The notes: generated by a model from the sequence alone, not told the origin. 19,558 nt of DNA from DASZTU01 sp035493835 (GCA_035493835.1 DATJHO010000164.1:1-19558), one strand, 5' to 3'. Positions 7,882 to 15,355 are shown, numbered from the stretch's first letter. Numbers and translations: made by a program.

Positions 7882-8153
7882 GCTCACTTGCCCCCTGACA
7901 GGCTGCGATATTCGGAAACACCAGTATCACTCCTGGATGTGTGGGCGAAAACGCAGCATTTTGCCTTGTACATGTCTTGTATAACTCCTGCTATAAATAT
8001 TCCCTCGCAAGTGACACTGATGGCTATAAATATTTCGGCGTACACAACTGTTATCACGGTGCATTAAGTCTTATTGACTAACCGGATAGTACCCCTGATT
8101 GGCCGAGTTCCAAGCTACAATCTAACGGAGCGTTGTGCGTGGAAAACGGGTGA
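7882..8153. promoter_or_regulatory. Divergent promoter region between the co-polymerase and exporter genes
   Basis: This 272-base region is clearly richer in A and T than the genes around it and separates two export genes read in opposite directions. Several TATA-like boxes are present, including TGCTATAAA at 7989-7997, which resembles an extended -10 element on the plus strand. I could not match one convincing -35/-10 pair for either direction. The direct repeat described separately lies in its centre and is the best candidate for a regulator site. Confidence 0.55.
7990..8034. repeat. 12-bp direct repeat GCTATAAATATT, two copies
   Basis: Identical copies lie at 7990-8001 and 8023-8034. Their starts are 33 bases apart, about three helical turns, so a protein could bind both on the same DNA face. 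They are AT-rich with TpA steps, the kind of site preferred by MucR/Ros-type regulators of rhizobial exopolysaccharide genes; that link is inference. Each copy also contains a TATAAA box, so the repeat could instead be two -10 elements. Confidence 0.6.
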
Positions 8154-9461
8154 ATGATGCAAAGGCCAATTACGAACCGATCAATGAAACTCATTGCGCT
8201 GGCGAGCTTTATCGGGCTTGCGGCAGCCGGGCCCGCTCTTGCGCAAACCACCAGCCATCTCCTGCCCCAAACCAAGCTGCGGCTGACGGTGGTCCAGTTC
8301 ATGCCGACGACGGGTGAGTATCGCCGCTGGGATGCGTTGGGGGGCGACGTAGTCGTCGCGCCTGACGGAACGGTCAGCGTCCCCACGCTCGGCCAAATCC
8401 CGGCAACCAAGTTTAGCGCCGATGGGTTGGCCGCGGAAATTTCGACCCGACTGCAGGCCAAGCTCGGCCTGGTCGATCCGCCCGATACCACTGTCGCAAT
8501 CGTCGAGTATCCGCCGATCTATCTGGTCGGCAGCGTCGCTTCGCCCGGTCAGTATCCGTTCCGGCCCGGCATGACCGTCCTGCAGGCCTTTGCACTTGGT
8601 GGCGGCCAGTATCGAGCCGACGGCAAGAGCAGTCCCACTGACACCATCAAGCTCCAATCGGATTTGCAGGACATGGCCCGCAATATCCTGCGCGCCAACG
8701 CGCGCGTTGCCCGGCTGACGGCCGAACTTTCCGGCGCCAAGGAGATCGCCTTTCCTTCCTCCTTCGATAGCAATGATCCGGCCATCACCGACATCGTCAA
8801 CCAGGAGCGCCTGATTTTTACCGCTCGGCGGAACGAACTGGATCGTCAGGTCAGCGCGCTCACGGATCTGACGGAGCTTTATCGGGCCGAAATCGACGTT
8901 CTCGAGCAGAAGAACCAGTCGATCGACGACGAGCTCAAAACCACTACGCAGCAGCAAACCGGGATCAAGCAACTGGTCGAAAAGGGTGTGGCAACCGTAG
9001 GACGCCAGGCCGATGTCGACCGCGCGGTCGCCGCCCTCAGGTCGGACCGGCTCGACAATCAGATCGCGACAATGACCGCCCGCCAGGGCCTTAGCGAGGC
9101 CGCCCGCAATCTCGCCAAGATCCAGGATGACCAGCAATCCCAAATCTCAGTCCAGTTGCAGGCCGAGCAGGCCAATCTGGAGCACCTGACGCTCAACGAG
9201 ACGACGACCATGCGCCTGTTTCGGCAGGCGACCGAGTTCGCCGCCGACACTGACCGCAACGCACCCGCCACCGCGGGGCTGACCTACAGCGTTCTGCGCG
9301 ATCAGGACGGCCAGCCGACCGCCCTTGCAGCCTCGGAGTCGACGGTTCTCCAGCCGGGGGACCTGGTCAAGGTAAGCGTCGCGGTGGGGCCGGTGACGGC
9401 AGGCCAGGGGGCCGGTCGGGTGACGGATGCGCCGCCGCCGGCTTCGGAATCACAACTATGA
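8154..9461 (+). CDS. ExoF-like polysaccharide export protein (Wza-type, PES/SLBB domains)
   Basis: The 435-residue product begins with a Sec signal peptide: positive N-terminus, hydrophobic run LIALASFIGLAAAG, and AxA cleavage after Ala30 (ALA-Q). No lipobox cysteine is present, unlike E. coli Wza. The polysaccharide-export domain follows (about 40-115, with VVVAPDGTVSVPTLGQI), then an SLBB-like segment (IYLVGSVASPGQYPFRPGMT). A long helical hairpin of about 165-350 follows, then a short C-terminal beta region (VLQPGDLVKVSV). This layout resembles rhizobial ExoF, which works with ExoP in export across the periplasm and outer membrane. Tandem ATGs at 8154 and 8157 are both possible; Met11 would also leave a working signal peptide. 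It lies divergent from its expected partners, the co-polymerase and kinase genes. Confidence 0.85.
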   Translation: MMQRPITNRSMKLIALASFIGLAAAGPALAQTTSHLLPQTKLRLTVVQFMPTTGEYRRWDALGGDVVVAPDGTVSVPTLGQIPATKFSADGLAAEISTRLQAKLGLVDPPDTTVAIVEYPPIYLVGSVASPGQYPFRPGMTVLQAFALGGGQYRADGKSSPTDTIKLQSDLQDMARNILRANARVARLTAELSGAKEIAFPSSFDSNDPAITDIVNQERLIFTARRNELDRQVSALTDLTELYRAEIDVLEQKNQSIDDELKTTTQQQTGIKQLVEKGVATVGRQADVDRAVAALRSDRLDNQIATMTARQGLSEAARNLAKIQDDQQSQISVQLQAEQANLEHLTLNETTTMRLFRQATEFAADTDRNAPATAGLTYSVLRDQDGQPTALAASESTVLQPGDLVKVSVAVGPVTAGQGAGRVTDAPPPASESQL

Positions 9462-9518
9462 CCTAATATCGTTGGGCTGATGCAGTAGCCCAGGCGAGGT
9501 CGCCGGGCTCGCGCGTTG

Positions 9519-9549
9519 CCGTCTTGCCCCGGGAGCCGGGGCAAGACGG
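9519..9549. terminator. Bidirectional terminator-like hairpin between convergent genes
   Basis: A perfect 14-bp inverted repeat (9519-9532 with 9536-9549) encloses a 3-base GAG loop. It lies between the convergent exporter gene, ending at 9461, and the sugar transferase gene, ending at 9584. The stem is very GC-rich but lacks a T-run on either strand, so it may stop RNA polymerase only weakly or serve mainly as a 3' end stabiliser for both transcripts. Confidence 0.65.
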
Positions 9550-9583
9550 GAGGTCGGAGACTGGAGCCGGCCGCTGGTGCCGG

Positions 9584-10273
9584 TCAGCACCCAGTCCCAC
9601 GGAAAATCACGGCAACGGTGCGAAAGATGATGTGCAGGTCGGTGCCGAGCGACACGCTCTCGGCGTAGCGGTCGTCGTAATGGGCGCGCTCGGCGAAGGA
9701 GGTGCGGTTGCGCTCGCTGACTTGCCAGAGCCCGGTCAATCCCGGCCGGAGGTCGAAATAAGCGATGCCCGGATAAAGCGATCTCTGCGCAGGAAACATC
9801 GGCCTGGGGCCGACCAGGCTCATGTCGCCGATCAACACGTTCCAGAGCTGGGGCAGTTCATCGAGCGAGTATTTGCGCAGGAAACGGCCGAGCCGGGTGA
9901 CGCGCGGGTCCTTCTTCAGCTTCTGGGCATGCGCCCATTCTTCCTTGGCCGCAGGATTTTCCGCCAGATGCCGTTCGAGCCTGGCCTCCGCATCCGGCAC
10001 CATCGAGCGCAACTTCCAGAGCATGAAGATCCGGCCGTCGCGGCCCAGCCGCTCCTGGCCAAAAAAGGCAGGACCACCATCAAGCCGTACCAGGAGAGCC
10101 AGCGCGCCGATGAGGGGTAGAGAAATCGGGGCCGTCAGCATCACCATTGCAAGGTCGACCGTGCGCTTGACGACCAGATACGCCCTGCCGTCGCCGCGCG
10201 CGTGATCTTCACGCGAGACTACTGATTCCGAAGCAGGGTGATTCGATTTCCTTTCAAGAAAATCGTTGAACAT
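9584..10273 (-). CDS. exoY: ExoY-type undecaprenyl-phosphate sugar-1-phosphate transferase
   Basis: The 229-residue product is a short, single-domain polyprenyl-phosphate hexose-1-phosphate transferase, the length of rhizobial ExoY and without the multi-helix N-terminal part of WbaP. It has a membrane helix at about 39-63 (VDLAMVMLTAPISLPLIGAL), then FFGQERLGRDGRIFMLWKLRSM, RLGRFLRKYSLDELPQLWNV and GDMSLVGPRP, all signatures of the family. It should start the repeat unit by moving hexose-1-phosphate (galactose or glucose; not decidable here) from a UDP-sugar to undecaprenyl phosphate at the cytoplasmic face. The ATG at 10273 has GGAG ten bases upstream. A frame extension to 10333 has no ribosome binding site and would add low-complexity residues. 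The gene stands alone on its strand, with a hairpin beyond its 3' end. Confidence 0.9.
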   Translation of the reverse strand: MFNDFLERKSNHPASESVVSREDHARGDGRAYLVVKRTVDLAMVMLTAPISLPLIGALALLVRLDGGPAFFGQERLGRDGRIFMLWKLRSMVPDAEARLERHLAENPAAKEEWAHAQKLKKDPRVTRLGRFLRKYSLDELPQLWNVLIGDMSLVGPRPMFPAQRSLYPGIAYFDLRPGLTGLWQVSERNRTSFAERAHYDDRYAESVSLGTDLHIIFRTVAVIFRGTGC

Positions 10274-10369
10274 GTTCGCTTTACTCCGTGGACGTCGTCC
10301 CCCGGGCGCTCCCGCGGAAAATGACAAACGCAAAGCTGACCGAAGAGCTTGGGAAAATAGTCAGTCTCA

Positions 10370-10388
10370 TCGAAGTTGATGACTTCGA
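10370..10388. repeat. Inverted repeat, candidate operator upstream of exoY
   Basis: Perfect 7-base arms TCGAAGT (10370-10376) and ACTTCGA (10382-10388) flank a 5-base centre. The site is about 100 bases upstream of the exoY start, a plausible place for a dimeric regulator. A chance palindrome cannot be excluded. Confidence 0.35.
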
Positions 10389-10731
10389 GTTTGGTAGGAC
10401 TATTCTGTGTTGTGCTGCTCAAGCCTGTGCTTAGATTGCAGAATATAGCCACGGAAACAGGGACTTACATTAGGCAATAGGAGCTACAATTGGTCGCCCG
10501 CGCGGCGGGAAACGGGTCGGCCGGTCAATCGCCCGATGCGTCGATGCAGGCCCGGACTGGTCGATCGGACCGGAGCGGAAGGATCGAAGCGAGCATTTTC
10601 TGCACCTCCACGGAGAAGGTGAATCGAGCGCCGATTATTCGCAGTATGGCGTAATTACTTGTGTTTATTTCTCAATTTTGAATCTGGACGTACACTTTCA
10701 TTGTCGGGATCAGTCGATCACGACCTCTGTT

Positions 10732-10767
10732 ATGGGTGAAAACTATACCGGCGTCGTCGATGTGTAG
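10732..10767 (+). CDS. Possible 11-codon leader ORF before wecB
   Basis: An ATG at 10732 opens an 11-residue frame (MGENYTGVVDV) whose TAG stop at 10765-10767 falls in the loop of the terminator-like hairpin. A ribosome reading it would cover the left arm of the stem. No good Shine-Dalgarno site precedes the ATG, and the peptide has no run of one amino acid as in classic amino-acid attenuators, so this is speculative. Confidence 0.2.
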   Translation: MGENYTGVVDV

Positions 10768-10791
10768 TGCTTTCGGCGGCGCCGGTTTTTT
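10748..10791 (+). terminator. Intrinsic terminator/attenuator-like hairpin in the wecB leader
   Basis: Bases 10748-10760 pair with 10773-10785 in a 13-bp stem (two G-U pairs, otherwise Watson-Crick, GC-rich at the base), with a 12-base loop and six T residues at 10786-10791. This is a textbook intrinsic terminator on the plus strand. The last T is only 16 bases before the wecB ATG. It must either end an upstream transcript such as a small RNA, or act as an attenuator controlling read-through into wecB. Confidence 0.75.
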
Positions 10792-10807
10792 GGATTGGCG
10801 ATGCAAG

Positions 10808-11995
10808 ATGCACAAAATACTGGTGGTCTACGGTACGCGTCCGGAGGCAATCAAAGTTGCCCCGCTGATTGGCGCCCTCGGCCAGTCGTCGCAGATCGAG
10901 ACGGTGGTCGCGGTCACCGGCCAGCACCGGCAGATGCTGGACCAGGTGAACTCCCTGTTCGGCATCGTTCCGCGTTATGATCTCAACATCATTGTCGAGC
11001 GGCAGCAGCTTCAGGGCATCACCAGCCGCGCGCTCGAGGGCGTCTCGGCCGTCATCGCCACGGAACAGCCCGATGCGGTGCTGGTGCAGGGCGACACGAC
11101 CACATGCTTTGCCGCAGCACTGGCGGCCTTCTACCAGAAGGTGCCGGTCATCCATCTCGAGGCAGGCCTCAGGACCGGCGATACCTACAACCCCTTTCCC
11201 GAGGAGGTGAACCGGCGGCTGGTAACGCGGCTCTCCGCCTTGCACCTCGCCCCCACCTCGACATCGCGCCAGAACCTTATTGCCGAGGGTGTGCCGAGTG
11301 CCGCCATCAACGTTACCGGGAACACGGTGATCGACGCCCTTCTCGAAATCGCCTCACGCCGGCGCCCCTTCGACAATCCGGATCTGGGCAGGCTTGCCGG
11401 ACGGCGGACCATTCTCGTGACCGCGCATCGCCGCGAATCCTGGGGCGAGCCCATGGCTCGGGCGGCGCAAGCGATGGCCCGCATCGCAAGGAACTTCCCC
11501 GATGTGATGCTGCTCCTTCCGGCCCACCTCAATCCGGCGGTGCGGGAGGTGCTGCTGCCCCATTTGACCGGGCTCGAAAACGTGCTGATCACCGAGCCGC
11601 TGGGGTATGGCGATTTCGTGAAGGCGATGCTCGCCTCGACCATCATCCTCACCGATAGCGGCGGAGTACAGGAAGAGGCGCCGAGCCTGGGCAAGCCGGT
11701 CCTGGTGATGCGCGAAACCACCGAGCGTCCTGAGGCCGTCGTCGCCGGCACGGTGCGGCTGGTCGGCACCGACGAGGAGTTGATCGTCCGGGAGGTCACC
11801 ACTTTGCTGACCGACCGGGGCGCCTACGAAACCATGGCGCATGCGATCAATCCCTATGGCGATGGTCACGCGTCCGACCGGTGCGTGCAGGCGATCGAAC
11901 ACTTCTTCCGGCTAACGGACCGGCCGGTGGATTTCTTCCCCGGCCGGGAACTGGTGCACTGGCAGGATCAGGCCCAGGCGCCCCGCGTATCGTAG
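10808..11995 (+). CDS. wecB: UDP-N-acetylglucosamine 2-epimerase, non-hydrolysing (WecB)
   Basis: The 395-residue product has the usual length of the family. It interconverts UDP-GlcNAc and UDP-ManNAc in the cytoplasm. Characteristic segments are VVYGTRPEAIKVAPLIGAL at the N-terminus, VQGDTTT with the conserved Asp, HLEAGLRTGD (Glu118), PFPEEVNRR with the second Glu, TAHRRES with the conserved His, and the UDP-binding stretch DSGGVQEEAPSLGKPVLVMR. The start is the ATG at 10808, directly before HKILVVYGTRPEA; an in-frame GTG at 10736 would run through the terminator hairpin and add unrelated residues. The Shine-Dalgarno site before 10808 is weak (GGAT, about 12 bases away). Its product is the substrate of WecC, encoded on the other strand; the two genes overlap by 28 bases at their 3' ends. 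Confidence 0.93.
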   Translation: MHKILVVYGTRPEAIKVAPLIGALGQSSQIETVVAVTGQHRQMLDQVNSLFGIVPRYDLNIIVERQQLQGITSRALEGVSAVIATEQPDAVLVQGDTTTCFAAALAAFYQKVPVIHLEAGLRTGDTYNPFPEEVNRRLVTRLSALHLAPTSTSRQNLIAEGVPSAAINVTGNTVIDALLEIASRRRPFDNPDLGRLAGRRTILVTAHRRESWGEPMARAAQAMARIARNFPDVMLLLPAHLNPAVREVLLPHLTGLENVLITEPLGYGDFVKAMLASTIILTDSGGVQEEAPSLGKPVLVMRETTERPEAVVAGTVRLVGTDEELIVREVTTLLTDRGAYETMAHAINPYGDGHASDRCVQAIEHFFRLTDRPVDFFPGRELVHWQDQAQAPRVS

Positions 11996-13224
11996 ACGAT
12001 CTTGCCGTTGTGCCGGGTGTGGCGCAGCGATTTGAACGGCTCGTGCTCGACCAGGAGCACGATGATATCAGCGCGGTCCACGGCGTCGGCCGCCTGCACC
12101 ATCCTCAGATTGGCATTGCTGATGAGCTTTTGCGGGATGCTCGCCACATAGGGGTCCGCGAGCAGGATCTCGACCTCGGGCAGGGCCTGCGCGATCAGCG
12201 CCACGACCTCCATGGCAGGGCTCTCTCGGATATCATCCACATTGGCTTTGAAGGTGAGGCCGAGGCAGGCGATCGTCGGTGAGCGGAAGCGCTGGGCCTT
12301 GGAAATCACCTGGCCGGCCACGTGATGCGGCTTGTGGTCGTTGACCTCGCGGGCGGTGCGGATCAGCCGCGCCTGCTCCGGCGCCGCGGCCACGATGAAC
12401 CACGGATCGACCGGGATGCAGTGCCCGCCGACGCCCGGGCCGGGTGAGAGGATATTTACGCGCGGGTGCTGGTTGGCGAGCCGGATCACCTCCCAGACAT
12501 CGAGGCGCAGCTCTTCGGCGATCAGCGACAGCTCGTTGGCGAAGGCGATGTTGACGTCGCGATAGGCATTTTCCGTCAGCTTGGCCATTTCGGCGCTGGC
12601 GGCATCGGTGAGCAGGATCTCGCCCTGCGCGAACACGCGGTAAATGGTCGCCGCCTTTTCCGCGCACCGGCTGGTGAGGCCGCCGACCACGCGGTTGTTG
12701 GTGATCATCTCGATCATGATCCGGCCCGGCAGCACCCGCTCGGGGCAATGGGCCACGTAGATGTCGGCGATGGTCCCCGTGTCGTGCGGCATCTTCAGGT
12801 CGGGCCGGAGGGCGCCGATCCAGCGGCTGACCTTTTCGGTTGTGCCCGGCGGGCTGGTCGATTCGAGGACGACGATGGCGCCCGGCTGCAATTGCGGCGC
12901 GATATGCTCGGCCGCCGCCTGCACGTAGGAGAGATCGGCCGAGTGGTCCGGATTGAAGGGCGTCGGCACGGCGATAATGTAAGCATCGGCCGGCGGCGCG
13001 TCCTTGGACATCGTCAACCGCCCCATGGCGACGGCGCCGCTCACGGCAACGGCCAGATCGGGCTCGATGAATGGCACTTCACCGCGCGAGATCGCTTCAA
13101 CGATCCGCGGGTTGATGTCGACGCCGACAACCTCGATGCCGCGTGTCGCCAGCACCGTGGCGGTTGGCAACCCGATGTAACCCATGCCGATAACGGCCAG
13201 TCTGCCGTTGAATAGTTCAGTCAT
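11968..13224 (-). CDS. wecC: UDP-N-acetyl-D-mannosamine dehydrogenase (WecC)
   Basis: The 418-residue product is a UDP-sugar 6-dehydrogenase. It has the N-terminal Rossmann motif VIGMGYIGLPTA (Gly13, Gly15, Gly18), the central LTENAYRDVNIAFANEL segment, the catalytic cysteine in GPGVGGHCIPVDPWF (Cys269), and the C-terminal UDP-binding domain beginning LGLTFKANVDDIRESPA. HCIPVDPWF and the neighbouring wecB favour UDP-ManNAc over UDP-glucose or UDP-galactose as substrate, giving UDP-ManNAcA with two NAD+. The ATG at 13224 overlaps the stop of the upstream WecG-type gene by four bases (ATGA), so translation is coupled. The 3' end overlaps convergent wecB. A UDP-GlcNAc dehydrogenase (WbpA-like) is the main alternative and cannot be excluded by sequence alone. 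Confidence 0.9.
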   Translation of the reverse strand: MTELFNGRLAVIGMGYIGLPTATVLATRGIEVVGVDINPRIVEAISRGEVPFIEPDLAVAVSGAVAMGRLTMSKDAPPADAYIIAVPTPFNPDHSADLSYVQAAAEHIAPQLQPGAIVVLESTSPPGTTEKVSRWIGALRPDLKMPHDTGTIADIYVAHCPERVLPGRIMIEMITNNRVVGGLTSRCAEKAATIYRVFAQGEILLTDAASAEMAKLTENAYRDVNIAFANELSLIAEELRLDVWEVIRLANQHPRVNILSPGPGVGGHCIPVDPWFIVAAAPEQARLIRTAREVNDHKPHHVAGQVISKAQRFRSPTIACLGLTFKANVDDIRESPAMEVVALIAQALPEVEILLADPYVASIPQKLISNANLRMVQAADAVDRADIIVLLVEHEPFKSLRHTRHNGKIVYDTRGAWA

Positions 13225-14081
13225 GATATAAGCCTGCCTTGTTTGCTACGCTTCGAATTCGGGCCGTTGTCGGTGAAGCCGGAAACGGAAAGCTCGCTCC
13301 GCAGCTCGGGCGTCGGGGAAAGCGCCTCGCGCAGGGTGAGGGCGATGAAGGCGCAGTTGGTGACGAGATAGCGCCGCCACATTCGGCGGGGTTCTTGCAA
13401 CAGGCGATAGGCCCATTCGAGGCCCAGGTTCTGCCAAGCCCGGGGGGCGCGCCTGGTGATGCCGGCGAGCACATCGAACGAACCGCCGACCCCATGCAGC
13501 ACCGGGACGCCGAGCGAGGCGCCGAACCGGCCCAAGAAAATCTCCTTCTTCGGCGAGCCCATGCCGAGGAACAGCATGTCGGCGCCGGAGCGGCGGATAT
13601 CGGCCGCAATGCGGGCGGCCTCATCATCGTTGAAATAGCCATCGTGGCGGCCGGCGATGGTCAGGCCCGGCCAGCGTTCATTGATCCGCCGCTCGAGCTT
13701 TGCCAGTACTTCCGGCTTGGCGCCCAGCAAGTAGACCGAATGCCGTTCCCGATCGGCCAGCATGAGTAGCTGCTCGAAAAGGTCGATTCCGGCGATCCGT
13801 TCGGGCAGGGGGCGCCCGAGCAACCGGCTCGCCCAGACGACGGATTGCCCGTCGGCCAGCAGCAGGTCGCAGGCGAGCAACGCCTCGCGCAGCGTCCGGT
13901 CGCGGGTGAGATTGACCACCTTGGCCGCGTTGAGCACGCCGAGCAGGATGGGCCGGCGGTTCACCAGCGCCTCGCGGCAGCGCGCCACCGCCTCGTCCAT
14001 GCGCAAATTGTCGATGTGCAGGCCGAACAGCAATTGCTGCCGGGGGCCACCTCTTCTCGATCCGAGCTCAAGGTCAGTCAT
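13221..14081 (-). CDS. WecG/TagA/CpsF-family glycosyltransferase
   Basis: The 286-residue product belongs to the GT26 family, which moves N-acetylmannosamine or its uronic acid to a polyprenol-linked acceptor. Signatures include LGVLNAAKVVNLTRD, the active-site aspartate region LLADGQSVVWASRLLG (Asp77), AGIDLFEQLL, VYLLGAKPEVL, FLGMGSPKKEIFLGRF and GVGGSFDVLAG. With wecB and wecC beside it, ManNAcA (as WecG uses) is the likely donor; ManNAc (as TagA uses) is possible. It has a C-terminal tail of about 50 residues beyond the conserved core, as often found in membrane-associated members. The ATG at 14081 has a strong AGGAGG four bases upstream and overlaps the preceding gene by 8 bases. The stop overlaps the wecC start. 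Confidence 0.88.
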   Translation of the reverse strand: MTDLELGSRRGGPRQQLLFGLHIDNLRMDEAVARCREALVNRRPILLGVLNAAKVVNLTRDRTLREALLACDLLLADGQSVVWASRLLGRPLPERIAGIDLFEQLLMLADRERHSVYLLGAKPEVLAKLERRINERWPGLTIAGRHDGYFNDDEAARIAADIRRSGADMLFLGMGSPKKEIFLGRFGASLGVPVLHGVGGSFDVLAGITRRAPRAWQNLGLEWAYRLLQEPRRMWRRYLVTNCAFIALTLREALSPTPELRSELSVSGFTDNGPNSKRSKQGRLIS

Positions 14082-15318
14082 TGTGACCTCCTGCTTCCGA
14101 CGGCCCGAGCGCCTGCACGACGCCGGCGGAACGCCAGGCGTAGAGCAGCCAGCCCAGTTCGTATGGACGGCACTCGTAATCGACGGGTCCCGGCGGAAAG
14201 GCCCGGTCGAGCCCCGGCACATGCAGGCCCGGCCTCAGGCTGGTGGTGACGGCCGAGATCGAGCGCGCCGCCTTGGCCGGCTCGCGCCGCCCGATCTTGC
14301 GCCAGACGACGCCGAGCGGTTCGGAGATGAGCGGCTCGGAAGATTCGGGGTGCTGCTCGAGCCAACTTAGGCCGCCGATCACCGGCCCCCAATGGTTCTC
14401 GCCATTCGCCTCCCAGAGGTCGAGCAGCGCCATCGGCGCCATGGCGTGCTGATGCACGCTATAGACCGGATAACCCTCCACCAGCCCGCCGCTGCGGGTG
14501 TCGTAGTGCCACCACCATTGCCCGGCCGGGCCCTGCAGGTCGCAGATCCTTTGCGCGCAGGCGTTCGCGGCGGTGAGGGCGCGCTCATCACCGGTGGCGA
14601 CGGCAAGGCGAGCGAGCGCCTGGATGGGATAGACCTGATCGGCAAAGCAGCCGATATGGGCCCGCAGCGGACCGAGGGATGCGGCCGGCAAAGCATGCGG
14701 GAAAAGGCCGCTCTTTGCCTGGCCGTCCCGCAGCCGATCCGCAGCGATGTTGGCCACAAATTCCGCGTCGGAGCGCCGGTGAGCGGCCAACGCCGCCGTC
14801 AGGGCCCAGGAACAAACTACGGTTGCGACCGGGCGGCGTTCCGATATTAGAGCGTCTTCCAGCAAATCGAAAAGAATTGGGGTGTGAATGCGGCCCGCTT
14901 CCGCCGCGGCCCAGGCGGCCAGTGCGACGGCGCCCATGTCAGCGGTCTCGGTCGCCTGATCGGCCACGAGCAAGGCAAGGTCCGCGGCGGTCTGCCCACC
15001 GAGCACAAGGCGCTGCTCATTCTCGGCGACACGCGACAGGCCGAGGGCGACGATTGCCGCATATCTGAGGTTGGTGCCTTCGGCCCGGAGAACCCTCCCG
15101 CCCTCGGTCTCGATGCCGCGCATGGTCTGCACAAAGCGGCCCGCCCCTAAATACATCTGCTGTAGGCCGCGCAGAGCGAGATCGCACAAACGATCCACCT
15201 GCTCACCATCGTCCTGCGTGCGGAGCGCGAAGGCGATCGTCCTCGCGGCGGCTTTGCCGGACGCAAACGACCCGTGTCCATCGAGAGCGGGGCTTGGGAG
15301 GTTACTTGCAGCGAACAA
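14074..15318 (-). CDS. Uncharacterised protein, predicted all-helical (alpha/alpha) toroid, in the ManNAcA module
   Basis: The 414-residue product has no signal peptide or membrane helix and appears almost all helical, with repeated helix-hairpin units such as AAIVALGLSRVAE, MGAVALAAWAAAEAG and VYPIQALARLAVATGDE. An aromatic- and His-rich segment, QWWWHYDTRSGGLVEGY followed by VYSVHQHAMAPMALLDL, looks like an active-site rim. This is the pattern of six-hairpin glycosidases, lyases, uronyl C5-epimerases and AGE-type epimerases; I cannot name the family. It is translationally coupled to wecG by an 8-base overlap and heads the minus-strand module with wecC. A role in making or modifying the ManNAcA-containing unit inside the cell is therefore the leading inference. 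The start is taken as TTG at 15318, placed right after a perfect GGAGGTGAT; an in-frame ATG at 15330 overlaps that site's 5' side. Confidence 0.6.
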   Translation of the reverse strand: MFAASNLPSPALDGHGSFASGKAAARTIAFALRTQDDGEQVDRLCDLALRGLQQMYLGAGRFVQTMRGIETEGGRVLRAEGTNLRYAAIVALGLSRVAENEQRLVLGGQTAADLALLVADQATETADMGAVALAAWAAAEAGRIHTPILFDLLEDALISERRPVATVVCSWALTAALAAHRRSDAEFVANIAADRLRDGQAKSGLFPHALPAASLGPLRAHIGCFADQVYPIQALARLAVATGDERALTAANACAQRICDLQGPAGQWWWHYDTRSGGLVEGYPVYSVHQHAMAPMALLDLWEANGENHWGPVIGGLSWLEQHPESSEPLISEPLGVVWRKIGRREPAKAARSISAVTTSLRPGLHVPGLDRAFPPGPVDYECRPYELGWLLYAWRSAGVVQALGPSEAGGHND

Positions 15319-15328
15319 TATCACCTCC
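15318..15328 (-). promoter_or_regulatory. Perfect Shine-Dalgarno site that decides a TTG start
   Basis: On the minus strand GGAGGTGAT (15328 to 15320) is fully complementary to the 3' end of 16S rRNA and is followed by one base and TTG at 15318. GGAGG lies five bases before this TTG. The only upstream ATG, at 15330, would place the site inside the coding region and has no purine-rich motif before it. Confidence 0.65.
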
Positions 15329-15355
15329 ATACTGCAAATATTTCAGTGGAATTTG

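Larger units (their letters stand above)
10274..10807. promoter_or_regulatory. Long intergenic region with promoters of exoY and wecB
   Basis: This 534-base region separates divergent exoY and wecB and holds no convincing protein gene; the small ORF on the minus strand from 10452 overlaps exoY in another frame and has no support. Visible structures are a 7-bp-arm palindrome at 10370-10388, an AT-rich stretch around 10650-10705 that includes TTATTTCTCAATTTTGAAT and vaguely recalls a Ros box, and a strong terminator-like hairpin at the right-hand end. No clean -35/-10 pair was identified. A small RNA ending at the hairpin would fit as well as a leader of wecB. Confidence 0.5.

Noticed and set aside
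10219..10452. 77-codon minus-strand frame overlapping the start of exoY
   Set aside because: It overlaps exoY in another frame, has no ribosome binding site and contains no known motif.
10736..10807. N-terminal extension of WecB from a GTG
   Set aside because: The extra 24 residues read through a terminator hairpin and do not resemble WecB, which begins at HKILVVYGTRPEA after the ATG at 10808.
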